Origin: Pedobacter polaris
Lineage (GTDB): Bacteria > Bacteroidota > Bacteroidia > Sphingobacteriales > Sphingobacteriaceae
DNA: 64,000 nt
Assembly (NCBI RefSeq): GCF_005116505.1
Contig: NZ_SWBR01000004.1
Location: 186,001-250,000 of the forward strand
Direction: 5' to 3'
The translations under genes and the position numbers were made by a program. Each line of letters starts with the position of its first letter. Position 1 is the first letter of the stretch. Below, piece by piece: positions 28,398 to 37,366 of the stretch. The notes below the pieces were generated by a model that was given only the letters and a program-made list of their open reading frames with translations, was not told the origin of the DNA and searched no databases.

Positions 28398-29816
28398 ATG
28401 AAAAAGCCTTTATATATTTTATTGATTTGCCTTCTAACAGCAGGACTCACTTCCTGCAAGAAATGGCTTGATGTGAAGCCGGGAACCCAGGTATTGCAGG
28501 ACGAGATGTTCAGTACTGAAGCCGGTTTCAACCAGGCAATGTTGGGTTCTTATCTACAGATGGGTACAGGACTTTATGCGGATAACCTAACCATGACTAC
28601 AATTAGTGCGATGGGTCAGAATTATCAAACCACCTCTACCGGACATCCCCTGTTGGAACACGCCAAATACAACTACGCGGCACCCGCTGTAAAATCTGCC
28701 ATCGCGACAATATGGAGCAATATGTATAAAGCCATTGGCGGTGTAAACAATATCCTTGATCATGTTGATCAGGTTAAAGGTGTATTCTTGGGCAAACATT
28801 ACAACCTAGTAAAAGGAGAAGCACTTGGGTTAAGGGCGTATATGCATTTCGATCTGCTTCGCATGTTTGGTCCTATGCCGGCAAATGGCGGCTTGGTAAA
28901 TGCAATTCCCTACATCAAGACCTTTGGCAAACAAGTAACTCCACTGAGCAATACTACTCAGGTGATAGAACTTTGCCTAAAAGACCTTGATGAGGCCGAG
29001 CAACTCCTTTCCGTATATCAGAATATCATACACAACTCAGGAGAGGGTGTAGATGAATTTACAAACTATACGCGCAACCACTTTAACTATTGGGCAGTAA
29101 AGGCATTGAAAGCGCGTATTTACTTATATGCCGGTAATAAGGTAAAAGCACTTCAGTATGCTAAGGAGGTCATCAATTCAGGGAAGTTTCCTTTTGTAGA
29201 TCGTAGTACCTTTAACCTGACGGCCAACCAAGACCGCACCTTTTCTACCGAACATGTCTTTGCCTTAAACTTACCTTTAACGAAGGCGCTTGTTGACGTA
29301 CGATTCCGCCTGGACGGAAATACAACTTTCCAGGCACAAACTTTTTACCTGACCAGTGCGACCATGAATACCTTGTTTGATGTGGCTACAGGAGGATCTA
29401 CCGATTACCGCTACCTCTATAACATCAAAACCTCTAATGGATATTCCTACAGCAGCAAGTTCTGGCAAGACGGTATCACCAACCTGCAGCTCAGCAATCA
29501 GATACCATTAATCAGACTTTCAGAAATGTATTACATCGCTGCTGAGGCGACGCCAGACCTTACTGAAGCGAGAACATTAATTAATGAAGTCAGGGTAAAA
29601 CGTGGGTTAGCAGTGCTGACTTCTACATTTGACGAGAACATCAGGATGCAGGAAATTGCTAAAGAGTACATTAAAGAATTTTACGCAGAAGGACAATTGT
29701 TCTTCTACTACAAACGTTTGGGAACACTTCCTGTTCCGAGATCAGCAGTGACCATGACCGCTCAAACCTACGTGTTTCCTCTGCCTGACACTGAAATTGA
29801 ATTTGGTAACAGATAA
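28398..29816 (+). CDS. RagB/SusD family nutrient-uptake lipoprotein
   Basis: SusD-type proteins sit on the cell surface as a lid over the SusC barrel and bind the substrate. The signal peptide ends LTSC with Cys20 as lipidation site, followed by KKWLDVKPGTQVLQDEMFST, the standard start of the mature family. Further landmarks are GEALGLRAYMHFDLLRMFGP and RNHFNYWAVKALKARIYLYAGN, the TPR-like helices. At 472 residues it is at the short end of the family. Its place directly after the SusC gene makes the pairing clear. The substrate is not predictable; no polysaccharide-degrading enzyme is in the operon. Confidence 0.93.
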   Translation: MKKPLYILLICLLTAGLTSCKKWLDVKPGTQVLQDEMFSTEAGFNQAMLGSYLQMGTGLYADNLTMTTISAMGQNYQTTSTGHPLLEHAKYNYAAPAVKSAIATIWSNMYKAIGGVNNILDHVDQVKGVFLGKHYNLVKGEALGLRAYMHFDLLRMFGPMPANGGLVNAIPYIKTFGKQVTPLSNTTQVIELCLKDLDEAEQLLSVYQNIIHNSGEGVDEFTNYTRNHFNYWAVKALKARIYLYAGNKVKALQYAKEVINSGKFPFVDRSTFNLTANQDRTFSTEHVFALNLPLTKALVDVRFRLDGNTTFQAQTFYLTSATMNTLFDVATGGSTDYRYLYNIKTSNGYSYSSKFWQDGITNLQLSNQIPLIRLSEMYYIAAEATPDLTEARTLINEVRVKRGLAVLTSTFDENIRMQEIAKEYIKEFYAEGQLFFYYKRLGTLPVPRSAVTMTAQTYVFPLPDTEIEFGNR

Positions 29817-29833
29817 ACCTTAAAGCAAAAAAA

Positions 29834-30628
29834 ATGAAAACTATATTTCACAATCATAGAATCAAATTCCTCTCACTCATTGCCCTGCTCATTATGGCTA
29901 CCTGCAAAAAGGATGAACTCAAGTATGAAGATAAACCGGGGATTTATATTGACAAAGAAAAATTTGTTGGGGTGAGAGATAGCACCAGTTATTCATTTGC
30001 AGAAAAGGCAAACACCCTGATGCTGGATACCATTTACATTCCTGTAAAGATTTCAGGTAATATGTCGACAGTAGATCGAGCCGTACCGTTGAAAGCGGAC
30101 GAGAGCCTAACTACAGCCATTTCCGGTACGCACTACCAGGTACTAGAAACTAAAATAAAAGCAAACGAGATCATCGCAAGGGTGCCTATTCTCATCAAAA
30201 GAACTACTGACCTCAAAACGAAACAGGTAAGGCTATTTCTAAAAATTGAAACCAGCGCAGAGTTCCCACTTAAAATCATCAATACCAAAACAAATAGTAC
30301 GTTCAATGGAGAACCATCAAATACCTATACACCTGGCTATCTGATCAAGTTTAGCGATCAGCTATTAAAACCGGATACCTGGGATGCTTCAGGAAGTTGG
30401 TTTAAGTTTTTTTTCGGGGTGTATAGTGCTGTGAAATACAAATTTGTAATTGATGTAACCGGCAGAACAGTTTGGGGCCCGAGAGCCCGGGATGGTGCTG
30501 AAGCGCCTACCTCCACACAGATGTACATCTATTACGCCAAACTTGTTTCAGCGCTTTATGAATATGAAAAATTAAATGGCCCAATGATAGATGAAACTGG
30601 TAACCAAGTGACATTTCCTAAACTTTAA
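29834..30628 (+). CDS. DUF4843-like lipoprotein of a SusC/D operon
   Basis: A 264-residue probable lipoprotein. The signal core FLSLIALLIMATC ends in a Cys followed by KKDE. The segment VGVRDSTSYSFAEK and the later IYIPVKISGNM resemble the DUF4843 family, whose genes often follow SusC/SusD pairs in Bacteroidota, and the third-in-line position here supports that. The function is unknown; it may add a surface-exposed binding or structural module to the SusCD complex. It is 17 bases after SusD and three bases before the next gene, so it belongs to the same transcript. Confidence 0.75.
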   Translation: MKTIFHNHRIKFLSLIALLIMATCKKDELKYEDKPGIYIDKEKFVGVRDSTSYSFAEKANTLMLDTIYIPVKISGNMSTVDRAVPLKADESLTTAISGTHYQVLETKIKANEIIARVPILIKRTTDLKTKQVRLFLKIETSAEFPLKIINTKTNSTFNGEPSNTYTPGYLIKFSDQLLKPDTWDASGSWFKFFFGVYSAVKYKFVIDVTGRTVWGPRARDGAEAPTSTQMYIYYAKLVSALYEYEKLNGPMIDETGNQVTFPKL

Positions 30629-30631
30629 CAG

Positions 30632-32149
30632 ATGAAAAAGAATATATTATCATTACTATACGGCTTTGCACTCATTTCCCTCCTCACTGTGGGATGTATG
30701 AAAGACAAAGGCAATTATGATTTAAAGATAATCAATGAAATTGAGGTTGGAGCATTGAGCACCACCGCCAATATAGATATCTTGCTGAATGACACACTTC
30801 GTATCACGCCCACGGTGACCCAAAACAATGTTACCAATGGTAAGTATACCTATAGCTGGTATATATTCAGCGATGCTTTTGGGCCTAAAATTGAGCTTTC
30901 TGATAAGAAAGACCTGAAAGTTGCTATTAATGCGCCACTGGGTGGCTACACACTGATGTATGTGGTAAAAGATATTAATACTAATATTACCTCGACAGTT
31001 CAAACCCACCTTAACATAATATCGCGGTTTGGAAGCGGCATTGTTGTTCTGGAAGAAAAGGCTCAGGGTGGGGATATCAGTCACATCGGTTTAGATGGCC
31101 AGATTTACAGAAACCTTTACACTACGGGTAACCAAGGTAACTATATTCCAAAACCGATAGGCGAACTGGTTGGTTTCTATCATAAACGCGGAGAACAGAT
31201 ACAAAAACCTTACAACCTGTTTATATCTGCACCTGAGAGAAGTACCATTCAGTTAGATGCCGAAAATTACCAACAAGCCGGGCTTTTTTCTGCGATGCTC
31301 GCAATACCTCCGGCAGCGCCAGTTCACTTGTCTGCTATACAGGGGTATTGGAGTGGAAATTCAATTTTTGCAGCGGTTAACGGCAAGATACATTTTGGGA
31401 CGCAGGATGTCGCTGTCCCATTGTTCGAAGGTTCCCTGATTGGCGATTATGAGGTAGCGCCCTTTATCATTACTGCTACAAGTGCCGGCCGCCAAAATAC
31501 ACCAGCTATTACTACAAACTTCATCTGCTATGATCAAAAAAACCGTCGTTTTTTATGGTTTTCTGGTTTCGCGACAGGACAACTAAATACCTACGCAACA
31601 GACATGTCCAGCCCTGGTGCCTTTAACCCTAATAATGTTGGCAAAACCTGTGTTTATGCCTGCTATTCGAATGAGTATGCATACTACAATTGGTTGATGA
31701 AGGATGATGCTGGCAAAATGTATTTTTACCAAATTTATCCAATCTCCACCCAAAAAGCAGCGGCCGCCTATGCTGAAATTCCTGCTTCAGCAGGAATGAA
31801 TAATGCAGCAATTTTTGCTGGCTCTACTGAACTTCCTCATATTTACTATGTATCTGGGAACAACATCATGCTTTACGACTACAAATCAAACACAGCCAAA
31901 TTGGTATATACCCCATCAGCAGGGGAACAAATTACCGACTTAAAATTTTCGGTGAGTAGGGTAGCCGAGTTCAATACTTTTTACCGGATCATTAGAACCA
32001 CAGGAAAAATTTACATCGCAACCTACAATGGCACTGAAGGGAAAGTTCAAGAATTTGATGTTTCAGCCACTGGAGATTTAGGAAGCCCAGTAAAAAAATA
32101 TGGTGGCTTTGGTAAAATCACAAGTATGTTCTATAAAGAAAAAAGATAA
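30632..32149 (+). CDS. PKD-like family lipoprotein
   Basis: A 505-residue lipoprotein. The signal peptide ends LLTVGC with Cys22, followed by MKDKGNYDL, a start seen repeatedly in Bacteroidota PKD-like lipoproteins that accompany DUF4843 genes. An Ig/PKD-like beta domain covers about residues 30-130 (NGKYTYSWYIFSD and GGYTLMYVVKDINTNI are typical strands). The rest resembles a beta-propeller-like repeat region with many aromatic and Gly residues. The protein probably sits on the surface and helps bind the unknown ligand. It overlaps nothing but is only three bases from each neighbour. Confidence 0.78.
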   Translation: MKKNILSLLYGFALISLLTVGCMKDKGNYDLKIINEIEVGALSTTANIDILLNDTLRITPTVTQNNVTNGKYTYSWYIFSDAFGPKIELSDKKDLKVAINAPLGGYTLMYVVKDINTNITSTVQTHLNIISRFGSGIVVLEEKAQGGDISHIGLDGQIYRNLYTTGNQGNYIPKPIGELVGFYHKRGEQIQKPYNLFISAPERSTIQLDAENYQQAGLFSAMLAIPPAAPVHLSAIQGYWSGNSIFAAVNGKIHFGTQDVAVPLFEGSLIGDYEVAPFIITATSAGRQNTPAITTNFICYDQKNRRFLWFSGFATGQLNTYATDMSSPGAFNPNNVGKTCVYACYSNEYAYYNWLMKDDAGKMYFYQIYPISTQKAAAAYAEIPASAGMNNAAIFAGSTELPHIYYVSGNNIMLYDYKSNTAKLVYTPSAGEQITDLKFSVSRVAEFNTFYRIIRTTGKIYIATYNGTEGKVQEFDVSATGDLGSPVKKYGGFGKITSMFYKEKR

Positions 32150-32152
32150 CTT

Positions 32153-33346
32153 ATGAAAAACAGAAATATGCTGTCCATTGCACTTGTGCTTGCTCCTCTA
32201 TTAGGGGCAGCACAGGCAGGCAATCCTTTTACAATAATGGGAAAGGTTGCCGATTACCAGCGTGTGGTAGACAATACTATCTACCTTAAATTTAAACAAA
32301 ACGGCAAAGAAACTAAAGACAGCGTGAAATTGATAAATGGCACCTATACTTTTAAAGGCAAGGTCTCCTATCCCGTTAAAGCAGTTATTCAACTGAAAGT
32401 TGCAGATAGCGTAGAAAAATATCATGCAAGTACCCGCACTCTGAAAGATTATGCTCATGACTTCTACATCGATAAAGGACAGCTCATGGCACATGCTCCT
32501 GAGAAATTAAACAGTACTGTGATTAAAGGTTCTAAAGCGGATGATGACAGACAGGAACTGAAAGCCAAGCTGGACCCATATTATGCTGCAAGCAACAAGA
32601 TTTACAAAGAAGAGGGGTCTGCGGCCTATAAAAGCAAGGATAGTGTAGCAATAGCAAACTATACGAAGAAGAGTTATAGAATCCAGGACCAGATAGATTC
32701 TGTGAAAAAAGCATATTTGTTTAGTCACGTACAATCAGGAACCGTATTGGATTTACTTCAGGAATATACCAGAACAATATTGGAACCCTCCGAAATCCAG
32801 CCTTTTTTTAATAAAATACAGCCTTCCATAAAAGCTTCAGCGGAAGGCCAGGCCTATTCAAAGCGCATTGAGCAATCCAAGGTAACAGCCCTTGGCGCAG
32901 CAGCACCAGATTTTATATTAAAAGACAAGAATGGAAAGGAAATCAGCCTCTCCTCCATGAAAGGGAAATTAATACTTCTGGATTTCTGGGGAAGCTGGTG
33001 TGGTCCCTGCAGGGATACTCACCCTCATTTGAAAAAATTATATGCAGCGTATAAGTCTAAAGGATTCGAAATTTTTGGAGTTTCCAATGAACTGAGCAAT
33101 AACCAGGAAGAAAATTATAACAAATGGGTTAAAGCAATGGATGAAGACAAAATGGAGTGGGTAAATGTGCTGAACGATAAAAGCAAAGGTGATAAAGCTA
33201 ACGGTGTACTGAGCAAGTATAGCGTAACTGCATTTCCTACAAAAATTCTGATCGACAAAGATGGCAGAATCATTAGGCGCCTTGTAGGGAGCGGAGTGAA
33301 AAGCCAGGAAGAGCTCGTGAAATTATTGCAGGATAAACTACATTAG
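32153..33346 (+). CDS. TlpA-type thiol-disulfide oxidoreductase with DUF4369-like N-domain
   Basis: A 397-residue exported thioredoxin-like protein. The signal peptide (to about residue 20, ending GAAQA) is followed by a beta-rich N-terminal domain of the DUF4369 type (about 25-125; FTIMGKVADYQRVV, VKLINGTYTFKG), then a helical linker. The thioredoxin domain begins near residue 245 (ALGAAAPDFILKDKNGKEIS) and has the active site WCGPC at residues 282-286. The cis-Pro segment is SVTAFPTKILID. It should reduce or isomerise disulfides in the periplasm. As the last gene of the SusC/D operon it may act on cysteine-containing substrates or on the operon's own proteins; that is inference. No terminator is visible after it. 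Confidence 0.9.
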   Translation: MKNRNMLSIALVLAPLLGAAQAGNPFTIMGKVADYQRVVDNTIYLKFKQNGKETKDSVKLINGTYTFKGKVSYPVKAVIQLKVADSVEKYHASTRTLKDYAHDFYIDKGQLMAHAPEKLNSTVIKGSKADDDRQELKAKLDPYYAASNKIYKEEGSAAYKSKDSVAIANYTKKSYRIQDQIDSVKKAYLFSHVQSGTVLDLLQEYTRTILEPSEIQPFFNKIQPSIKASAEGQAYSKRIEQSKVTALGAAAPDFILKDKNGKEISLSSMKGKLILLDFWGSWCGPCRDTHPHLKKLYAAYKSKGFEIFGVSNELSNNQEENYNKWVKAMDEDKMEWVNVLNDKSKGDKANGVLSKYSVTAFPTKILIDKDGRIIRRLVGSGVKSQEELVKLLQDKLH

Positions 33347-33562
33347 TAATATTAATCAAAAAGGCTGTATTGGTTAATGAGGTTGCAATTTATAACTTGA
33401 TACAATAGTTTGTTCAAAATATTATTTCTTCATAACATTCTAAAAACCGCCTATTTCAATCAATTCGTCCATAAAAGGCTTGCTTCCTTTGGAGTTACTT
33501 AACCAAAACAATATTTCCCATCTAGGGTTTATCATGAGGGCATATTAGCGCCGGCAAAGCTT

Positions 33563-34681
33563 ATGAAGATTTACAGATTGGGTATTATCGGTTATGGGGG
33601 CTTCGGCAGGTTCCTTCACCAGTGGTGGGGAAAGCTCGAGAATATCCAAGTCATGGCAATCGCGGATTCCAAGGCGGAATGTGACGAGGTGGACGGCTGC
33701 AGGATCTACCGCCACTGGGAGGAACTGCTCTTGGACGCGGACATCGATATCGTAAGCATCGTGACCCCGCCTTCGGTACATGCCGAGATCGCAGTGGCAG
33801 CCATGAGGGCGGGAAAGCATGTGATGCTGGAAAAACCTGTTGCCGTTTCCCTTGTGCAGGTCCGGGATATTCTGCATGCCAAAAGGGAGACAGGAATGTC
33901 GATCATGGTCAACCACATGCTGCGCTATACCCCGGTAATGAAGGAAATGGTGGCCATTGCAAAAAGTGGCTGCCTTGGAGAGCTAAGGCATGCCCAGGTT
34001 GCCAACTATGCGCAGGACGGATCCCTTCCGGTAGACCACTGGTTTTGGAACAGGGATCTTTCGGGGGGGATACTTGTTGAGCATGGGGTGCATTTTTTCG
34101 ATCTTATCAATTCGCTGACCACTCAGGGGTCTGACGTCATATCCGGGGAATCCAGTTGGCGCAACTCTCAGCAGCAGGACAGGGTATCGGCAACGGTCGG
34201 CTATGACAGGGGGCTCATCGCCCAGCACTACCATGCATTTTCGGGGCCTGGTTTCTTTGAACAGACCACCATCAGGCTGGCCTTTGACCTGGCAAGGATA
34301 GAAATCCGGGGCTGGATCCCGATGTCGGGAACGGTCAGTGCGCTGACCTGCGAAAAAAGCAGGGATGCGCTGGCCAGGCTTCCCGGATGGAAGGCTGGGG
34401 ACTCGGGTCCCATACCGGGCGGCAGAGACACCTTCTCAGGGGAACTGAACGGACAGGAGTTACAGGTGTCGGTATACGTATCTGGCATACAATATTTCCC
34501 AGACCAGGACGTGACGGGCAGCTTTTCGACCCCAGGCACTAAGGCGGAAATATATGGAGGCTGCGTGCAGGAGATTCTTGGAGAGCTGATCAGTTGTATC
34601 GAAGATCCGGGCTACCGGCCAAGGGTTAGTATCGAGGATGCGGTGGCAGCCCTGGAGACTGCACTAGCCGCATCTGGCTAG
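33563..34681 (+). CDS. Gfo/Idh/MocA family oxidoreductase, GC-rich orphan
   Basis: A 372-residue NAD(P)-dependent oxidoreductase of the family that acts on sugars, inositols and related compounds. The Rossmann motif LGIIGYGGFGRF begins at residue 6. MLEKPVAVS is the EKP signature with the catalytic Lys, and the conserved C-domain segment is LVEHGVHFFDLI. Members work on many sugar derivatives, so no substrate is claimed. Its DNA is clearly richer in G and C than every neighbour (GGG, GCC, CTG and AGG codons are common), which points to recent transfer. It stands alone, 217 bases after the thioredoxin gene. No promoter box is apparent. Confidence 0.9.
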   Translation: MKIYRLGIIGYGGFGRFLHQWWGKLENIQVMAIADSKAECDEVDGCRIYRHWEELLLDADIDIVSIVTPPSVHAEIAVAAMRAGKHVMLEKPVAVSLVQVRDILHAKRETGMSIMVNHMLRYTPVMKEMVAIAKSGCLGELRHAQVANYAQDGSLPVDHWFWNRDLSGGILVEHGVHFFDLINSLTTQGSDVISGESSWRNSQQQDRVSATVGYDRGLIAQHYHAFSGPGFFEQTTIRLAFDLARIEIRGWIPMSGTVSALTCEKSRDALARLPGWKAGDSGPIPGGRDTFSGELNGQELQVSVYVSGIQYFPDQDVTGSFSTPGTKAEIYGGCVQEILGELISCIEDPGYRPRVSIEDAVAALETALAASG

Positions 34682-34852
34682 ATTTTTTACAAGGCCTGTT
34701 TTTGGGTCTGCCCGATCTGCAGGTAACCTATTGTTACACATTCTTTAGGGAACGTATAAGGAATATCCCGGTCAATGCCATTCGCATTAGGGGCAGATCT
34801 CTGTTTATTGAGTGATCTGTTAGTCTCATCCAAGATTGTAGATTAATTTTAT

Positions 34853-35350
34853 CTATTGGACTGAAAAGGCAAACATGAAGTCCTTTGTTCCGAAAAAATA
34901 TTCACCATTTGCTAAGTTCCTTACGGTTAGATGATAATATCCATCTTTGATTTTGCTCACTTCGTAGGCAATTTTTTCAACTGAATTTGTTGTACTGGTC
35001 GACTTTGCGATTGTGGTGATGAATACTCTTTGATTACCCCGAACTGTAAATTTTGCCAAATCAAAAACCGAAGTTGGATCTGTGTTTGGACTTACCTTAA
35101 CGATAAATTTTAGCTCTTTTTGGGCTTCAATCTTTACGGGAGAGGATATGCCATTTAATACAAATCCTCCTTCGGCTTTGAAAAGTCCTTTTGCCTTTGC
35201 CATGGTATTGTACTGAGATTTCTCAAGCTCAATCAGTTTGCCTGATTTATTGTCGTAATACGCAGGTTTCTCGTTAAACTCTGGTAAAGTCTGGGCCCTT
35301 GTGACCAAAACGCTAAATAGTAAGAATAAAAAGCTGAACAAATTTTTCAT
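34853..35350 (-). CDS. Hypothetical exported protein, 165 residues
   Basis: A signal peptide (MKNLFSFLFLLFSVLVTRAQ) is followed by a ~145-residue beta-rich protein that I cannot assign. The segment SPVKIEAQKELKFIVKVSPN and the ending DFMFAFSVQ suggest a small Ig-like or barrel fold. The ATG at 35350 is chosen because it begins the signal peptide; an in-frame ATG 11 codons upstream adds residues without a pattern. Base use is AT-rich like the core, unlike the oxidoreductase gene before it. It lies just inside the right-hand repeat. Confidence 0.7.
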   Translation of the reverse strand: MKNLFSFLFLLFSVLVTRAQTLPEFNEKPAYYDNKSGKLIELEKSQYNTMAKAKGLFKAEGGFVLNGISSPVKIEAQKELKFIVKVSPNTDPTSVFDLAKFTVRGNQRVFITTIAKSTSTTNSVEKIAYEVSKIKDGYYHLTVRNLANGEYFFGTKDFMFAFSVQ

Positions 35351-35582
35351 ATCATGCTTTAAAAATATGGAAATTAAAAACAATTACAGGACCGCTTGCA
35401 GATACGCCGGTTGACGGATTAGCAACTAATTCTTGGGTTTTTCATCTATTAACCTGGTACAATTAAGGTTTGGTTCAACTTAGATGACCCTATTGTCGGT
35501 TCGTTGGTGCAAACCTAATGCTATACTGATTGCCGTAATATGCGAATATCACTTTTTTCTGATCTTAGCGTTCAACAAAAAA

Positions 35583-35613
35583 CAGTTCTGAAAAGAGCTG
35601 CTTTTTTTGTTTA
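35583..35613 (+). repeat. Direct repeat, right copy of the tRNA-His terminator
   Basis: These bases are identical to 22537-22567 and still form the CTGAAAAGAGC hairpin part with the T-run, although the outer stem base is changed (aaaAcag for aaaGcag). No tRNA lies upstream here. The surrounding gap (35351-35742) otherwise holds only AT-rich sequence and the promoter box at 35703. Confidence 0.8.
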
Positions 35614-35702
35614 AGGGCTTTATTTGCAGTCAAAGCCATTATTTACAAAGTTTACATTTTTATTTACAACTTTTTACACTGTACCAATCGGCATAAGGTA
35701 TA

Positions 35703-35710
35703 AGTTTGCT
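35703..35710 (+). promoter_or_regulatory. -7 box TAAGTTTG of the serine hydrolase gene
   Basis: TAAGTTTG matches TAnnTTTG and lies 32 bases before the ATG at 35743. No -33 TTG is visible. Confidence 0.5.
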
Positions 35711-35742
35711 CCGATCAATATCAAACCTTTTAAAATGTTTTA

Positions 35743-37224
35743 ATGATGAAATACCTATACACTTTGTTCCTCATTTTCCTTTGTCAAGGATTATTCATAA
35801 AACTTTATGCTCAGGAAAAGAAATATGCTCATGAAATAGAACTAAAAATAAAAGCAGTAGAAAATAACCTTGGCCTTCAAGTCCGCATTGAAGGTGAGCC
35901 TAACCATACCCTGAAGGGAAGAATGAATTTTTATCATGTAAATGGTGTCAGTATTGCAATGATTAAAGACTATAAAATAGAATGGGCAAGAAGTTATGGC
36001 TGGGCTGATAGTGTTGAGCAACGTCGTGTTACCATGGGCACCTTATTTCAGGCAGGCTCAATCAGTAAATCCTTGAATGGTGTTGGTGTTTTAAAAATGG
36101 TGCAGGATAAGAGACTAAATCTCTATACTGATGTTAATGATTATTTAACAACATGGAAATTTCCATATGATTCATTAGCTAAAAGCAAGAAAATAACCCT
36201 TGCAAACCTGCTTAGCCATACAGCAGGTTTAAGTGTGCATGGTTTTCCTGGATATGAAAAAGGAGACACCATTCCTATGCTGGTGCAAATACTTAATGGC
36301 GAAAGACCCGCTAATACAGCTGCTGTCCGTTCTGCATTTGAACCTGGATTGAAATATCAATACTCAGGTGGAGGAACTACAATTTCTCAACTGATAGTAC
36401 AAGACATTACCAAAAAACCTTATGATGAATTCATGTGGGAAAATGTATTAAAACCCATGGGTATGAAAAATAGTTTTTATACCCAGCCTCCGCCAGGAGA
36501 TAAACAAAAACTTTTGGCATCTGGATATTATAATGATGGAAAAGCTGTAAAGGGGAAATATCATATTTATCCAGAACAAGCTGCTGCAGGATTATGGACG
36601 AACCCAACAGATCTGGCTTATTATATCATAGAAACGCAGTTGGCATTACAGGGGAAATCTAACAAAGTGCTTTCACAAGAAATGACCAAACTAAGGCTTA
36701 CACCGTATGTTCACAATTCTGCAGCTTTGGGTGTATTCATTATTAAAAGAGGTGAGCAAACTTACTTCCAGCACACTGGGGCTGATGAAGGATTTGTTAG
36801 TCAATATTATGGCAGTATGGAAGGTGGTAATGGCGTAGTTGTGATGGTAAATAGTGATAATGGAGCTATTACAGAAGAAATAATAAATAGTGTTGCAACC
36901 GTTTATGGATGGAAAGGTTTTTACAATCCACTACAAAGGCCAAAGATCATTACTGTTCCACAAAATATCTTAGAAAACTATGTGGGTGAATATAAACGTA
37001 AGGCCGATGATAAATTTTACATCAAAATTAGCCTAGTGAATGGGCGGTTTTTTTATTCAGAGCCGGGTTGGGACGGATTTGAATTGTATGCCGGTGCTGA
37101 AAATGATTTCTTTTCGAGAGAATTCCCTGTTGGTATTACATTTATAAAGGATGCAGTGGGTAAAGTTATTGAATTGGAATATCATCGCGGTTCTAGGAAT
37201 GAAAAATTTAAAAAAACTAAGTAG
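35743..37224 (+). CDS. Serine hydrolase, beta-lactamase class C-like, exported
   Basis: A 493-residue protein with an N-terminal signal peptide ending near LYAQEKK. The serine-hydrolase domain has the SISK motif (Ser106, Lys109), a central YSGGGT and a third motif HTGADEGF. The C-terminal ~100 residues (LENYVGEYKRKADDKFYIKI) form a small beta domain frequent in this family. Likely activities are ester or amide hydrolysis or a peptidoglycan-related role; no resistance function should be assumed. It is a different subgroup from the 603-residue protein at 17.5 kb. It is probably a single gene; the GH43 gene starts 142 bases later. Confidence 0.85.
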   Translation: MMKYLYTLFLIFLCQGLFIKLYAQEKKYAHEIELKIKAVENNLGLQVRIEGEPNHTLKGRMNFYHVNGVSIAMIKDYKIEWARSYGWADSVEQRRVTMGTLFQAGSISKSLNGVGVLKMVQDKRLNLYTDVNDYLTTWKFPYDSLAKSKKITLANLLSHTAGLSVHGFPGYEKGDTIPMLVQILNGERPANTAAVRSAFEPGLKYQYSGGGTTISQLIVQDITKKPYDEFMWENVLKPMGMKNSFYTQPPPGDKQKLLASGYYNDGKAVKGKYHIYPEQAAAGLWTNPTDLAYYIIETQLALQGKSNKVLSQEMTKLRLTPYVHNSAALGVFIIKRGEQTYFQHTGADEGFVSQYYGSMEGGNGVVVMVNSDNGAITEEIINSVATVYGWKGFYNPLQRPKIITVPQNILENYVGEYKRKADDKFYIKISLVNGRFFYSEPGWDGFELYAGAENDFFSREFPVGITFIKDAVGKVIELEYHRGSRNEKFKKTK

Positions 37225-37366
37225 TTAAGTTCGTCTACTAATTAAGGCTCCAATTTCATAACTAATAAAATACAGCATAGGGCAGGATGCAAATCAAATA
37301 TTAATTTTAGATATTAGTATGCTAACCAAATAAATTGTCTTATCAGATTGAGCATCACTGCTAAAT

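Noticed and set aside
22892..33346. Polysaccharide utilisation locus
   Set aside because: No glycosidase, lyase or sulfatase is in the operon; the GH43 gene at 37.4 kb lies outside the repeat-bounded segment, so only a general SusC/D uptake system can be claimed.
17556..37224. Beta-lactam resistance from two beta-lactamase-like genes
   Set aside because: The SxxK/Y/HxG motifs are shared by esterases and peptidases, and both proteins have extra C-terminal domains unlike true class C enzymes.
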